Source of the DNA: Candidatus Parvarchaeota archaeon
GTDB taxonomy: Archaea; Nanobdellota; Nanobdellia; Parvarchaeales; Parvarchaeaceae
Length of the DNA stretch: 53,797 bases
Assembly: GCA_023378865.1 (NCBI GenBank)
Contig: JAMCSP010000026.1
Location: forward strand, 1-53,797
Direction of reading: 5' to 3'
Below are positions 23,736 to 31,716 of this stretch, piece by piece. Position numbers and translations under genes: made by a program. The notes under the pieces are model-generated. The model saw only the letters and a list, made by a program, of their open reading frames with translations, was not told the DNA's origin and made no database searches. Each line of letters starts with the position of its first letter. Positions within the stretch are counted from its first letter, which is position 1.

Positions 23736-24875
23736 TTACTTGTTGTATACTTCTATAAATTTCTCAGCTGCCTTTTCCCATGTAATATTATCAAGTTCTC
23801 TGTATGCGTTTTTTGTAATTTCCTTGTTTGCTTCGCTGTAATCCAGCAATCCGAGTATTAAATCTGCCATTTGTTCTGTGTCCCAAAAATCCACTGTAAG
23901 GGTGTTTCTTATAACTTCGGAAACTCCAGATTGAGATGACACTATTGTCGGGACATTAGAGGCTATCGCTTCCAGTGCCACTATCCCGAAAGGTTCAGAT
24001 ACAGAAGGCATTACAAATACATTTGCAATCGAATACAGCATTTCCATCTCTGCATCCGGAACTCTTCCCAGAAATATCACTTTGTCAGAAAGATCAAGAT
24101 TTATCGACAGGTTTATCAGATTTGAAAGCTCGGGCCCCTCTCCTATTATATAAAGTAAAGCATTGTCATTTTTTTCAGATACTATCTTAAATGCTTTTAT
24201 TAGATTGTCTATTCCCTTTTGTACAGATAGCCTTCCGACATAGAGTACAACTTTCCTGTTGCTGTCTCTTTTTATGCCATTGAATTTTTCTCTGTTTATT
24301 GCATTATATATAACGCTTGTCTTTTTTTCGTCAGCATGGTATAAAGAAATAAGCTCTTCTTTAAGCCTTCTACTTACAGTTACAATGGTATCTGCATTGT
24401 CTATTAACGCTTTCTCTTCCTTTTCTATCCTTTCCCAGGGTTTACCTGCAGTTCTATCATATTCAGTGCTGTGTATCGTTGCTACCAGTTTTTTCCCCGT
24501 TCTTTTTTTTATTTCTATTGCAGCTTTGCCGGTTACCCAGTCATTTGCATGTATAACATCAAACTCTACTTTAGATGAAAGTTCTGCTGCCTTATTTTTA
24601 TACTCTTCAACTTCATTAAAAACATCCCTGTAAAGGCTTTTTTCACTGTCACTGTTCATTCCTTTTTTAGTGCTTAGATCATACATGCTTTCAAAAAGCT
24701 CGCTTTCAAACGTAAGGAAATTTACACCCTCTATCGCAGTATGCTCCTTAAATGGGAGTATTACGTTTACTATTACTCCCTTCTCGGAAAGTGCTTTTAC
24801 AATATTATATGAATGAGTACCTAACCCCCCTACAGAGTGCGGAGGAAACTCCCATCCCAAGAAAAGAACTTTCAT
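23736..24875 (-). CDS. GT4-family glycosyltransferase
   Basis: The protein has a GT-B fold. The N-terminus MKVLFLGWEFPPHSVGGLGT is the glycogen/starch synthase-like donor loop start, and VILYVGRLSVQKGIDNLI-type and GEGPELSNL segments follow. The catalytic EPFGIVALEA motif (E-x7-E) is near the C-terminus. The start is set at the ATG 24875; the TTG at 24890 is only an in-frame extension. It could make a glucan or a surface glycan. It is about 380 aa, typical of the family. Confidence 0.88.
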   Translation of the reverse strand: MKVLFLGWEFPPHSVGGLGTHSYNIVKALSEKGVIVNVILPFKEHTAIEGVNFLTFESELFESMYDLSTKKGMNSDSEKSLYRDVFNEVEEYKNKAAELSSKVEFDVIHANDWVTGKAAIEIKKRTGKKLVATIHSTEYDRTAGKPWERIEKEEKALIDNADTIVTVSRRLKEELISLYHADEKKTSVIYNAINREKFNGIKRDSNRKVVLYVGRLSVQKGIDNLIKAFKIVSEKNDNALLYIIGEGPELSNLINLSINLDLSDKVIFLGRVPDAEMEMLYSIANVFVMPSVSEPFGIVALEAIASNVPTIVSSQSGVSEVIRNTLTVDFWDTEQMADLILGLLDYSEANKEITKNAYRELDNITWEKAAEKFIEVYNK

Positions 24876-24948
24876 GTTATTTTTCTGCAATTTTGTGTGT
24901 TATTACTTAAAATGATATGTTTTTTATTCTTTAAATACAATTAAATTA

Positions 24949-27084
24949 GTGGAAAAGTTAAGTGAGCTCAAGAGCTATATCCCAGAGAAAATATACGAAA
25001 GACTGAAGGAAAAAATAGAATATTTCATGCCCCCTCAGGCAGATGCAGTAAAGAGAGGGCTTTTTACCGGAAAGAACATGGTAGTGTCAGCTCCGACTGC
25101 TTCCGGTAAAACGCTGATAGCAGAGATGGCAATACTAAATTCTTTTCTTTCCGGCAAAAAATCGATTTACCTTGCACCATTGAGAGCGTTAATCTCGGAA
25201 AAGTACGAAGATTTCGTGAAGGAGAACAGAGATGTAAAAGCCATACTATCAATAGGAGATTACAATGAAAAAGATTACAACATAGACAAATACGATGTAA
25301 TCTTTGCTTCGACTGAGAAGTTCGACAGTATAATAAGAAACTCGCTGCATAAAATAGGCAATATAGGCTGCATAGTCTACGATGAAGTGCATTTGTTGTC
25401 TGATATTGGAAGAGGCCCGACTTTGGAATTCCTTGTAACATTGGACAAGCTTCTATTCCCAAACGCCCAGATAATCGGGTTAAGCGCTACTATAGGAAAT
25501 GCGGATGAAATGGCAGAATGGCTAAAGGCTGAGCTTGTAAAGAGCGATTTTAGGCCGGTCAAGCTTTCGAAGAAAAAGTACTTTGAAGGCGAGCTTATAA
25601 ATGGGAACGTGGAAAAAATAAACAGCGGTTATGAAGACCCGCTTTCAAACATAGCTTCGTGGCTTTTTAAGAATAATAAACAGGCTTTGGTTTTTTCTCA
25701 GAACAAAAGAACTGTTGTCGCAAATGCGAAGACTATTGCATCATTGATAGGAAACAAGCTTTCAGAGGATGACAGAAAAGGCCTTCTTTCCATTTCAAAA
25801 GAAGTATTGAATGTGCTTGAAAGGCCTACGACGCAGTGCGAAATACTTAGCGATCTTGTAAAGAGCGGAGTCGCATTCCATCATGCAGGTTTAGTAAACA
25901 AGCAGAGGAAGCTGATTGAAGATAATTTCAAAAAAGGACTTATAAAATTTATAGTAGCTACGCCGACACTGGCGATGGGTGTCAACCTGCCTGCAAATAC
26001 CGTTGTAATAAACTCAATAAGAAGGTACGGGGATTATGGAATGGAACTTTTACCCGCAATAGAAGTGGAGCAAATGATGGGAAGGGCAGGCAGGCCAAAA
26101 TACGATAAAGAGGGAAATGCCATAGTCGTTGCCAGGAATGACAATGATTTGGGTATAATAGAAGAGAAGTACTTCAGCGGAGAACTGGAACCGATAACTT
26201 CCAAATTCAACAGTGAAATAGCGATAAGGAAATATGCTTTAAATCTTTTCTGTCTGGGAATATACGATAAAGAAGACAGTATTCCTAATTTCTTTGATGA
26301 AACCTTTATGCATTTTAGCGGAATAGATGTTTATGATAAGATAGATGACGCAGTTTCATTTTTGGAAGAAAATGATTTTATAAAAGAGGATAAGGGAAAG
26401 ATTGAAGTTACCAGGATGGGCAAGCTTGTAAACTCGCTTTACATAGACCCATTGACAGGCTCATTGTTCATAAAATTTATTGACAGAATAAAGAAGAAGG
26501 AGAAAATTGAAGAGCTTGATCTATTGCATGTAATATTCTGCAGTGAGGAATTCAGAAATATAAGGGTAAATCAAAAGGAATTTCAGAAATATGAGGAAGA
26601 AAGCTATGAGCTTGATCTTTCAGCAGATGAAAACATCGTAGATTACGATCGTTTTATATCGGCAATAAAGATGGCGCATGTTATGCAGGACTGGATTTCA
26701 GAAATGACTGAAAAATACATGGAAGAGGAGTATGGTCTTCTTCCCGGAGAGTTCTACAACATACTTGAGAACACAAAATGGCTTGTTTATTCATTAAGCG
26801 AAATCGGTAAAGTAATGCAGCTAAGAAGAAGAGAAATAAATGAGATGGGTATAAGAATCAAAAATGGGATAAAAGAAGAGCTGATACCATTAGTATCTGT
26901 TCCAGAGATAGGAAGAGTTAGGGCAAGAAAGCTTTATTCAGCAGGCATAACGTCATTAAAAGCATTAAAAGAAGCAGGCATAGAACGCTTAAGCTCTCTG
27001 TTAGGCAGGGGAACTGCACAGAAGGTTTACGCGTATTTGCATAAAAATGAAAACACCCTGCTTGACAGAAAGGTATTTGTTTAA
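24949..27084 (+). CDS. hel308: Hel308/Ski2-like DNA helicase
   Basis: The SF2 helicase is 711 aa. Walker A APTASGKT is at residues 48-55 and the DEVH box at 145-148, followed by LSATIGN, FHHAGLVNKQR, ATPTLAMGVNLPA and the QMMGRAGRPKYD motif VI. The C-terminus has a helix-hairpin-helix like SVPEIGRVRARKL, as in Hel308. These enzymes unwind lagging-strand and fork structures in repair. A GTG at 24949 is the only start giving the full N-terminus. It is divergent from the glycosyltransferase gene. Confidence 0.87.
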   Translation: MEKLSELKSYIPEKIYERLKEKIEYFMPPQADAVKRGLFTGKNMVVSAPTASGKTLIAEMAILNSFLSGKKSIYLAPLRALISEKYEDFVKENRDVKAILSIGDYNEKDYNIDKYDVIFASTEKFDSIIRNSLHKIGNIGCIVYDEVHLLSDIGRGPTLEFLVTLDKLLFPNAQIIGLSATIGNADEMAEWLKAELVKSDFRPVKLSKKKYFEGELINGNVEKINSGYEDPLSNIASWLFKNNKQALVFSQNKRTVVANAKTIASLIGNKLSEDDRKGLLSISKEVLNVLERPTTQCEILSDLVKSGVAFHHAGLVNKQRKLIEDNFKKGLIKFIVATPTLAMGVNLPANTVVINSIRRYGDYGMELLPAIEVEQMMGRAGRPKYDKEGNAIVVARNDNDLGIIEEKYFSGELEPITSKFNSEIAIRKYALNLFCLGIYDKEDSIPNFFDETFMHFSGIDVYDKIDDAVSFLEENDFIKEDKGKIEVTRMGKLVNSLYIDPLTGSLFIKFIDRIKKKEKIEELDLLHVIFCSEEFRNIRVNQKEFQKYEEESYELDLSADENIVDYDRFISAIKMAHVMQDWISEMTEKYMEEEYGLLPGEFYNILENTKWLVYSLSEIGKVMQLRRREINEMGIRIKNGIKEELIPLVSVPEIGRVRARKLYSAGITSLKALKEAGIERLSSLLGRGTAQKVYAYLHKNENTLLDRKVFV

Positions 27085-27103
27085 CCTTTGTTATGAATAG
27101 AAT

Positions 27104-27715
27104 ATGAAAATACTTGCTGCATCAGACATACATGGAGATTTACAGGCCGCAGAGGCCCTTGCAAAGAAGGCAAAGAAGGAAAAAGCCGATTTGATAATAC
27201 TTGCCGGTGACTTATCAATATTTGGAAATGGGCTTGAAGGCTTGCTTAAGCCGTTCAAGGATGCAGACAAGAAAGTTGCATTGATTCCCGGCAATCATGA
27301 CAGCGAAGCTGATATTTTCCTGCTTAAGAAACGCTATCCAGATACAATATACGATTTACATAATTACTCTTTTAAAATCGGAGATGTTGGGTTTTTTGGG
27401 TGCGGATTAGCAAATATAGGCCCAAATGAGCTTTCAGAAGACGAACTTTACAAGAAGATACAGTCCTCTTATAATTACATAAAAAACTCAAAGAAGAAGA
27501 TAATGGTAGTTCATGTTCCTCCTTATAACACTAAACTTGACAATATAGGCAATAACATGAAGGTTGGGAGCACGGCTGTGAGAAGCATGATAGAAAAAAC
27601 AAAGCCAGATGCTTGCATATGCGGGCACATACATGAGACTTTCGGACTGGAAGACAAACTGGGTAAAACAAACATAATAAATGCAGGGCCAAAAGGAAAA
27701 ATAATAGAGATATAG
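27104..27715 (+). CDS. calcineurin-like metallophosphoesterase (YfcE/DUF-type)
   Basis: The 203-aa phosphoesterase has all metal motifs: SDIHGD (D8 and H10), AGDLS, GNHDS, VVHVPPY and CGHIHE. It is the single-domain class whose members hydrolyse phosphodiesters or phosphomonoesters; the substrate is not predictable. The start lies 19 bp after the helicase stop on the same strand, so it may be co-transcribed. Confidence 0.9.
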   Translation: MKILAASDIHGDLQAAEALAKKAKKEKADLIILAGDLSIFGNGLEGLLKPFKDADKKVALIPGNHDSEADIFLLKKRYPDTIYDLHNYSFKIGDVGFFGCGLANIGPNELSEDELYKKIQSSYNYIKNSKKKIMVVHVPPYNTKLDNIGNNMKVGSTAVRSMIEKTKPDACICGHIHETFGLEDKLGKTNIINAGPKGKIIEI

Positions 27716-27802
27716 ATTGATAATTTAGGTTAGGTATCAAAGCCGGAATATTATCTTCTACCCCATCAAAAGATAAATATCCTGTAATTCTTAAGATATC
27801 GT

Positions 27803-27894
27803 GGGCCCATAGTCTAGTCCGGATAGGACTGATGGCTTCGAATGCCTCAGTTGGAAGTAACCATCTGACGGGGGTTCAAATCCCCCTGGGCCCT
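27803..27894 (+). tRNA. tRNA-Arg (UCG) with intron
   Basis: The acceptor GGGCCCA pairs with TGGGCCC. The anticodon stem is GATGG/CCATC around a 25-nt loop. Removing 18 nt (27843-27860 or nearby) leaves CTTCGAA with anticodon TCG. A20 in the D loop (GGATAGGAC) supports Arg identity. The discriminator is T, which is unusual for Arg. Confidence 0.85.
27842..27859 (+). other. 18-nt tRNA-Arg intron
   Basis: The central helix CTTC (loop positions 32-35) pairs perfectly with GAAG near the intron 3' end, and 3-nt bulges GAA and TAA carry the two cut sites, as in archaeal bulge-helix-bulge introns between 37 and 38. The inner helix is weak. The intron reads ATGCC through GAAGTA; the exact ends may shift by one base. 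Confidence 0.68.
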
Positions 27895-27948
27895 GCTTTT
27901 TCTCAAACTTAATGTTTTTATATTAGAGTTAATCTTGAATATTCAGAT

Positions 27949-28506
27949 ATGGAAAGCCTTGATGAGAAAAGGGAAGTTAGAGGAGAAGCATCAGAACTTC
28001 TTAAGCTTCTTCTTGAAAGTAGGAAAGAAGGTCTTGCTTACATGCATGCGATTGTAGACGGCCCTGATTTTAATTACAAAAGCCTGGAAAGGAAGGATTT
28101 AAACAGCAGAAAGTACAGCCTTGAGAATTCTCTCTCCGGCATAGCAGAAACATTAAAACAGTACATCTGGGAATGTGATAAGCTTTCATTTGGTAATAAA
28201 CTGCAGAATGAATTGAGGCAGTATCTTGTAAAACCCTATCTTAAAGAGGGGCTTCAGGATCTTTTGGATGATGTCTTATATGATGTAACCCAGATATATA
28301 AAATAGAAATGGATAATTCTCATGATCTGTTTTTAAATGTAAACCACAGTAAAGGAGGTTACAAAGAAAATAACAAAAATGAAAATATAAAGAAAATTCT
28401 CAAAGAGATAAATGAAATAGAGGATTCAACCGAATTTGTATGCAATTTAGAGGATAGCATTGATTTTGCAAGAGGATTGAAGATTATAACCTATAAAAAA
28501 TTATAA
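27949..28506 (+). CDS. hypothetical helical protein
   Basis: The 185-aa protein is rich in Leu, Lys and Glu and predicted largely helical, with no recognisable motif, signal or membrane segment. A TATA-like TTTTATAT lies about 35 nt before the ATG. A TATA box of the next gene overlaps its stop codon, so the next gene is probably separately transcribed. Confidence 0.6.
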   Translation: MESLDEKREVRGEASELLKLLLESRKEGLAYMHAIVDGPDFNYKSLERKDLNSRKYSLENSLSGIAETLKQYIWECDKLSFGNKLQNELRQYLVKPYLKEGLQDLLDDVLYDVTQIYKIEMDNSHDLFLNVNHSKGGYKENNKNENIKKILKEINEIEDSTEFVCNLEDSIDFARGLKIITYKKL

Positions 28507-28508
28507 AT
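28500..28508 (+). promoter_or_regulatory. TATA box of winged-helix gene
   Basis: TTATAAATA overlaps the stop codon of the preceding gene and is centred about 27 nt before the ATG at 28531, predicting a leaderless transcript. Confidence 0.45.
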
Positions 28509-28530
28509 ACTTGCTAATCGTTTTGTAGTT

Positions 28531-28803
28531 ATGGGTTCAGATGATTCGAAAAAGAGTATAGCTAAATTGTTTCTTCACGATAAGCCCTTTCTTTTGCTGA
28601 AAGCTATAAATGAGAGCAGACAGCCAGTTTACGCTACGATGATCTCCAAGAAAATAGACTGCAGCTATGCTTACATAGTAAGACTGATAAAAGTAATGAA
28701 CAAGATGGATCTAGTGTACTTTGACGGGAGCAATCACAAGAAGATAATAAATCTCACGCAGAAAGGAAAGAAATTATTCAAGCTTCTGTCAGAAATAGAA
28801 TAA
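28531..28803 (+). CDS. small winged-helix transcriptional regulator
   Basis: The 90-aa protein has a MarR/ArsR-like winged-helix layout. The helix KPFLLLKAINESRQPVYATMISKKIDCS leads to the recognition helix YAYIVRLIKVMNKMDLV, then a wing with FDGSNHKKIINLTQKG. It probably binds DNA as a dimer. Its stop abuts the convergent gene's stop, with zero bases between. Confidence 0.72.
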   Translation: MGSDDSKKSIAKLFLHDKPFLLLKAINESRQPVYATMISKKIDCSYAYIVRLIKVMNKMDLVYFDGSNHKKIINLTQKGKKLFKLLSEIE

Positions 28804-29271
28804 TTAGTCTGTTTTGTCGATTGACTTGGCGTATTCCTCTATTTTGCTTAGCATTCTGTCTATTATGTAAGGTTTTATAAAACTTGATATTATCTCATTA
28901 AGTTTCATGTTTTCCTTTATTCTATAAAAACTATTTCTTTTTTCGACTAATCCAACAGCTATGAGTTTTCTTAAATCTCTAAGTATGTTTGCATACACTA
29001 TTTTTACCTTTCTTTTATACAGCTCCTTTATTATCTCATAGCTGTCCAGTCCTTCAGGCCTCTTTTTCCTTGCTTTAAGCAGTATGTCAAGTAAGTACAC
29101 TATCGCTATCCTGCTTTCCCCAGGGCTTATAAGTCCCAATGAAATGCAGAATCTCCTTAAGTTTGTATTATAATCGTTTGTCGGCCTTTCGAATTCATTT
29201 AAAGATATGCCGCTTAATGGCCGGTCTTTGAACAGTCTTTCCCTTATTTTTTTATTTTCTTTATTGTCCAT
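28804..29271 (-). CDS. winged-helix-like protein, unknown
   Basis: The 155-aa basic protein has a helix-turn-helix-like middle: LDSYEIIKELYKRKVKI followed by YANILRDLRKLIAVGLVEKR and a wing FYRIKENMK. The N-terminus is charged and unlike known regulators. It lies 6 bp downstream of the coiled-coil gene, in the same direction, so the two are probably co-transcribed. Target unknown. Confidence 0.58.
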   Translation of the reverse strand: MDNKENKKIRERLFKDRPLSGISLNEFERPTNDYNTNLRRFCISLGLISPGESRIAIVYLLDILLKARKKRPEGLDSYEIIKELYKRKVKIVYANILRDLRKLIAVGLVEKRNSFYRIKENMKLNEIISSFIKPYIIDRMLSKIEEYAKSIDKTD

Positions 29272-29277
29272 GAATCT

Positions 29278-30567
29278 TTATTTTTTCGTGTCTTGTGAAT
29301 ATAATTTGTTCTGCATTTCGACTACGTCATCCTTTGTTGCAAAGAGTGAAAGGCCGCTGTTTATTTTATTGACCGTGCCCTCCATTTCCGACAGTCTCTT
29401 GTTTAAATCATTTATTTTTGTGCTTAAGTCCATGAACTTATTCATGTTTGAATTTACCTGATTAAACATTACTTCTATTTTAGAAGTCTGTGAATTTACT
29501 CTGTTTTCACTGTCTTCTACATTTTTGTACACATTCTCCACGTTTTCAAATAGCTTTGCAGCGTTCTTTACCACAGATAGCGAATTTACCCTGTTTGAAA
29601 GCTCAGTAACCGATTTTGATAAATTATTGTTTGTATCTATTATCTTTTCGATTTCGCCCGACATAACTTCGGCTTTATCCTGCGTTTTTCTAAGTTCTAT
29701 AACAAGTTCTGCAGGGTTATAAGCTGTAACTGTGGACAAAGTTGACCTTGCACTGTTCATGAAATCATTAATATGGTTTTGCGTGTCGTTTATCCCCTTT
29801 TGTATGTTTTCAAATTCGCTGCTTACCGTTTCCATCTTCAGATTCAAGCCATTTATCTCTACGGTTAGTGAATTTACAGTATTGATTACTTTGTCAAATT
29901 TGCTTTCTGAGTCTACTTTGTATTTTTTAAGTTCATTTATGTCATCAGAAAACGAATTTATACTCGGTAATGAGGAATAAACAGTCTCATTTAACTTATC
30001 AAGCTTTTGTTGCAGTTCATTGTCGGCAGCTGATAAATTTGCGGCAGTTTCCTTCATATTCGTCATTGCCACTTCATATTGGCGTGAAAGTGCGGATACG
30101 CTGTCTTCTATTCTTTTAATGTTATCACTGTAATCCTTGTCTTTCATGTTTATGGCTTTTGCCACTCCATTAAAGTTTTCTATTGCTTTATTGACATTGT
30201 CAGAAAGCTCCTCCATGTTAGAGTGAATGAAATTAAAGGAATCATTTAATTTGTTTATTTTTGCCGCAGAATCATTGTAAGCATCGTTCATTTTTTCTAT
30301 TGATGAATTGAATGCGGATATTGCGTTATTTACAGCATTTGACAGTATAGACATATCCGAGTTTATCTTTTCAATTTTACCTTCAAGCTCTGTTGAGCCT
30401 CCTAGCTGATTTATTTTGTTGTTTAGTGCTATGTCCTGCTGGTTCAATGCATCTATTTTTTTGTATAAATCAGAAATTAATGTGCTTATGGAACTATTAA
30501 ATTTGTCAATTCCTGTAAGATATGATTCATAGTCTTTTCCTACGTTTTGATCATTATCGCTTTCCAT
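29278..30567 (-). CDS. long coiled-coil protein, unknown
   Basis: The protein of about 429 aa is almost entirely heptad-patterned, rich in Asn, Ser, Lys and Leu/Ile, with many LNDSFNF- and INSLT-like repeats and no globular domain I can name. It has no membrane helix. I place the start at the ATG 30567 because a TATA element lies 25 nt before it; the ATG at 30576 would lie upstream of the predicted transcript start. It could be a cytoskeletal, DNA-condensing or surface-associated protein; the function is unknown. Confidence 0.65.
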   Translation of the reverse strand: MESDNDQNVGKDYESYLTGIDKFNSSISTLISDLYKKIDALNQQDIALNNKINQLGGSTELEGKIEKINSDMSILSNAVNNAISAFNSSIEKMNDAYNDSAAKINKLNDSFNFIHSNMEELSDNVNKAIENFNGVAKAINMKDKDYSDNIKRIEDSVSALSRQYEVAMTNMKETAANLSAADNELQQKLDKLNETVYSSLPSINSFSDDINELKKYKVDSESKFDKVINTVNSLTVEINGLNLKMETVSSEFENIQKGINDTQNHINDFMNSARSTLSTVTAYNPAELVIELRKTQDKAEVMSGEIEKIIDTNNNLSKSVTELSNRVNSLSVVKNAAKLFENVENVYKNVEDSENRVNSQTSKIEVMFNQVNSNMNKFMDLSTKINDLNKRLSEMEGTVNKINSGLSLFATKDDVVEMQNKLYSQDTKK

Positions 30568-30585
30568 ATAAAGCATACTGCTCTT

Positions 30586-30597
30586 TTTTATATTTAA
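30586..30597 (-). promoter_or_regulatory. TATA box of coiled-coil gene
   Basis: On the minus strand this reads TTTAAATATAAA, centred about 25 nt before the ATG at 30567. It supports leaderless initiation at that codon. Confidence 0.45.
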
Positions 30598-30601
30598 ACT
30601 T

Positions 30602-31513
30602 TTAAACTACAGGGCTTTTTACAAGCTCTTCTTTTAGCTTACATGCCTCGCAAATATCATTGGCAGATGGGAAACCGCAGTACCTGCATTTGTTCATCTT
30701 TATGCCGCTATCCGCACTGTACCCCTTTTTTATCTCAAGCATTGCGTTTATCACGTTTCTTTTTGATCCTGTGAATTCCGTTTCCATCTGTTTTATTTTT
30801 CTGGAAATCAGGCCTCTAAAGCCCATCCCTGCATACGGGCATGGAGTATGTATGGCATTTATCCCGTTTAGCATGGAAAAAAGCATCGTTTCTTTTTCGT
30901 TCAGGAAAAGGAAGGGCTTTATTCTTGGAACAAACCCCTTTTCTTTAATAATCCCGGAATAAGCCCCAAGCCTCACCATCTTATCAATGTCATTCTGGAC
31001 AAGATTCATTATTACGTTTTCTGCTTCGTCGTCCATGTTGTGCGCAGTTGCAACTTTGTCCGCATGGACTTCTGAAGCGGCATAGTTTATAAGGTACCTT
31101 CGCAACACGCCGCATGCAGAGCAGGGTATCCCAGTCCTTGTTTTTGTTATTGAATCCATCGTACGGCCAGCAAAATCCTTGTATGAGTAAATTTTGTATT
31201 CTACTTCGTATTTGTTGCAGTAATCCTTCATTATTTCTATGGTTTTGTCCCTGTAACCTTTTATTCCCTCATCTATAGTTATTGAAACAATTTCATTTGA
31301 TTTTTTGAAGTATTTTGAAAGTATGTAAAGCAGTGATAATGAGTCTTTTCCCCCAGAATTCGCAACTGCTATTCTCTCTCCTTTTTTAATGAGCCCATAT
31401 CTTTTAATTGTAGAGAGAGTTATTTCCTCAAATCTCTGCTTGAAGTGCTCTGCGCAAAGTGTACCATTGTTTGTGGATATAACTGCCTCTGAACCGCATA
31501 TTTCACATTCCAT
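30602..31513 (-). CDS. ttuA: TtuA/Ncs6-family tRNA 2-thiouridine synthetase
   Basis: The 303-aa protein thiolates uridine in tRNA using sulfur from a ubiquitin-like carrier. Visible are the N-terminal zinc finger CEIC/C-AEH, the PP-loop SGGKDS (residues 53-58), PCSACG and TPCPYAG cysteines that may hold a Fe-S cluster, and a C-terminal zinc finger CRYC/CEAC. The start overlaps the stop of the carrier gene by 1 bp. It could modify U34 (Ncs6-like) or U54 (TtuA-like); the sequence alone does not settle this. Confidence 0.9.
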   Translation of the reverse strand: MECEICGSEAVISTNNGTLCAEHFKQRFEEITLSTIKRYGLIKKGERIAVANSGGKDSLSLLYILSKYFKKSNEIVSITIDEGIKGYRDKTIEIMKDYCNKYEVEYKIYSYKDFAGRTMDSITKTRTGIPCSACGVLRRYLINYAASEVHADKVATAHNMDDEAENVIMNLVQNDIDKMVRLGAYSGIIKEKGFVPRIKPFLFLNEKETMLFSMLNGINAIHTPCPYAGMGFRGLISRKIKQMETEFTGSKRNVINAMLEIKKGYSADSGIKMNKCRYCGFPSANDICEACKLKEELVKSPVV

Positions 31514-31716
31514 TATCCCCCTGAAAAAACCTCTACTACGTTTATTTCATCTCCTTCTCTTATACTTTGATCTTTTGTGTATATTTTTCCGTCCTTGCCT
31601 ACAAGTATTACTGAGTCATCATTAAGCGATAGTTTTTCAAGTAGCTCTGTTACAGAGTTGCTCTCTATTTTCACAGTTTTTTCTCCAAAATTTATGTTAT
31701 TGAGCTTTATTTCCAT
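31513..31716 (-). CDS. ubiquitin-like sulfur carrier (MoaD/ThiS/SAMP type)
   Basis: The 67-aa beta-grasp protein ends in EVFSGG. The C-terminal Gly-Gly is needed for adenylation and thiocarboxylation. Its place immediately before ttuA strongly suggests that it donates sulfur for tRNA thiolation, as TtuB does. It starts one base after the valS stop. No E1-like activating enzyme is in the window, so that partner must be elsewhere. Confidence 0.9.
   Translation of the reverse strand: MEIKLNNINFGEKTVKIESNSVTELLEKLSLNDDSVILVGKDGKIYTKDQSIREGDEINVVEVFSGG

Noticed and set aside
29525-29980. Plus-strand frames opposite the coiled-coil gene
   Set aside because: Phe/Ser/Leu-rich antisense shadows of a Lys/Asn/Ser-rich coiled coil.
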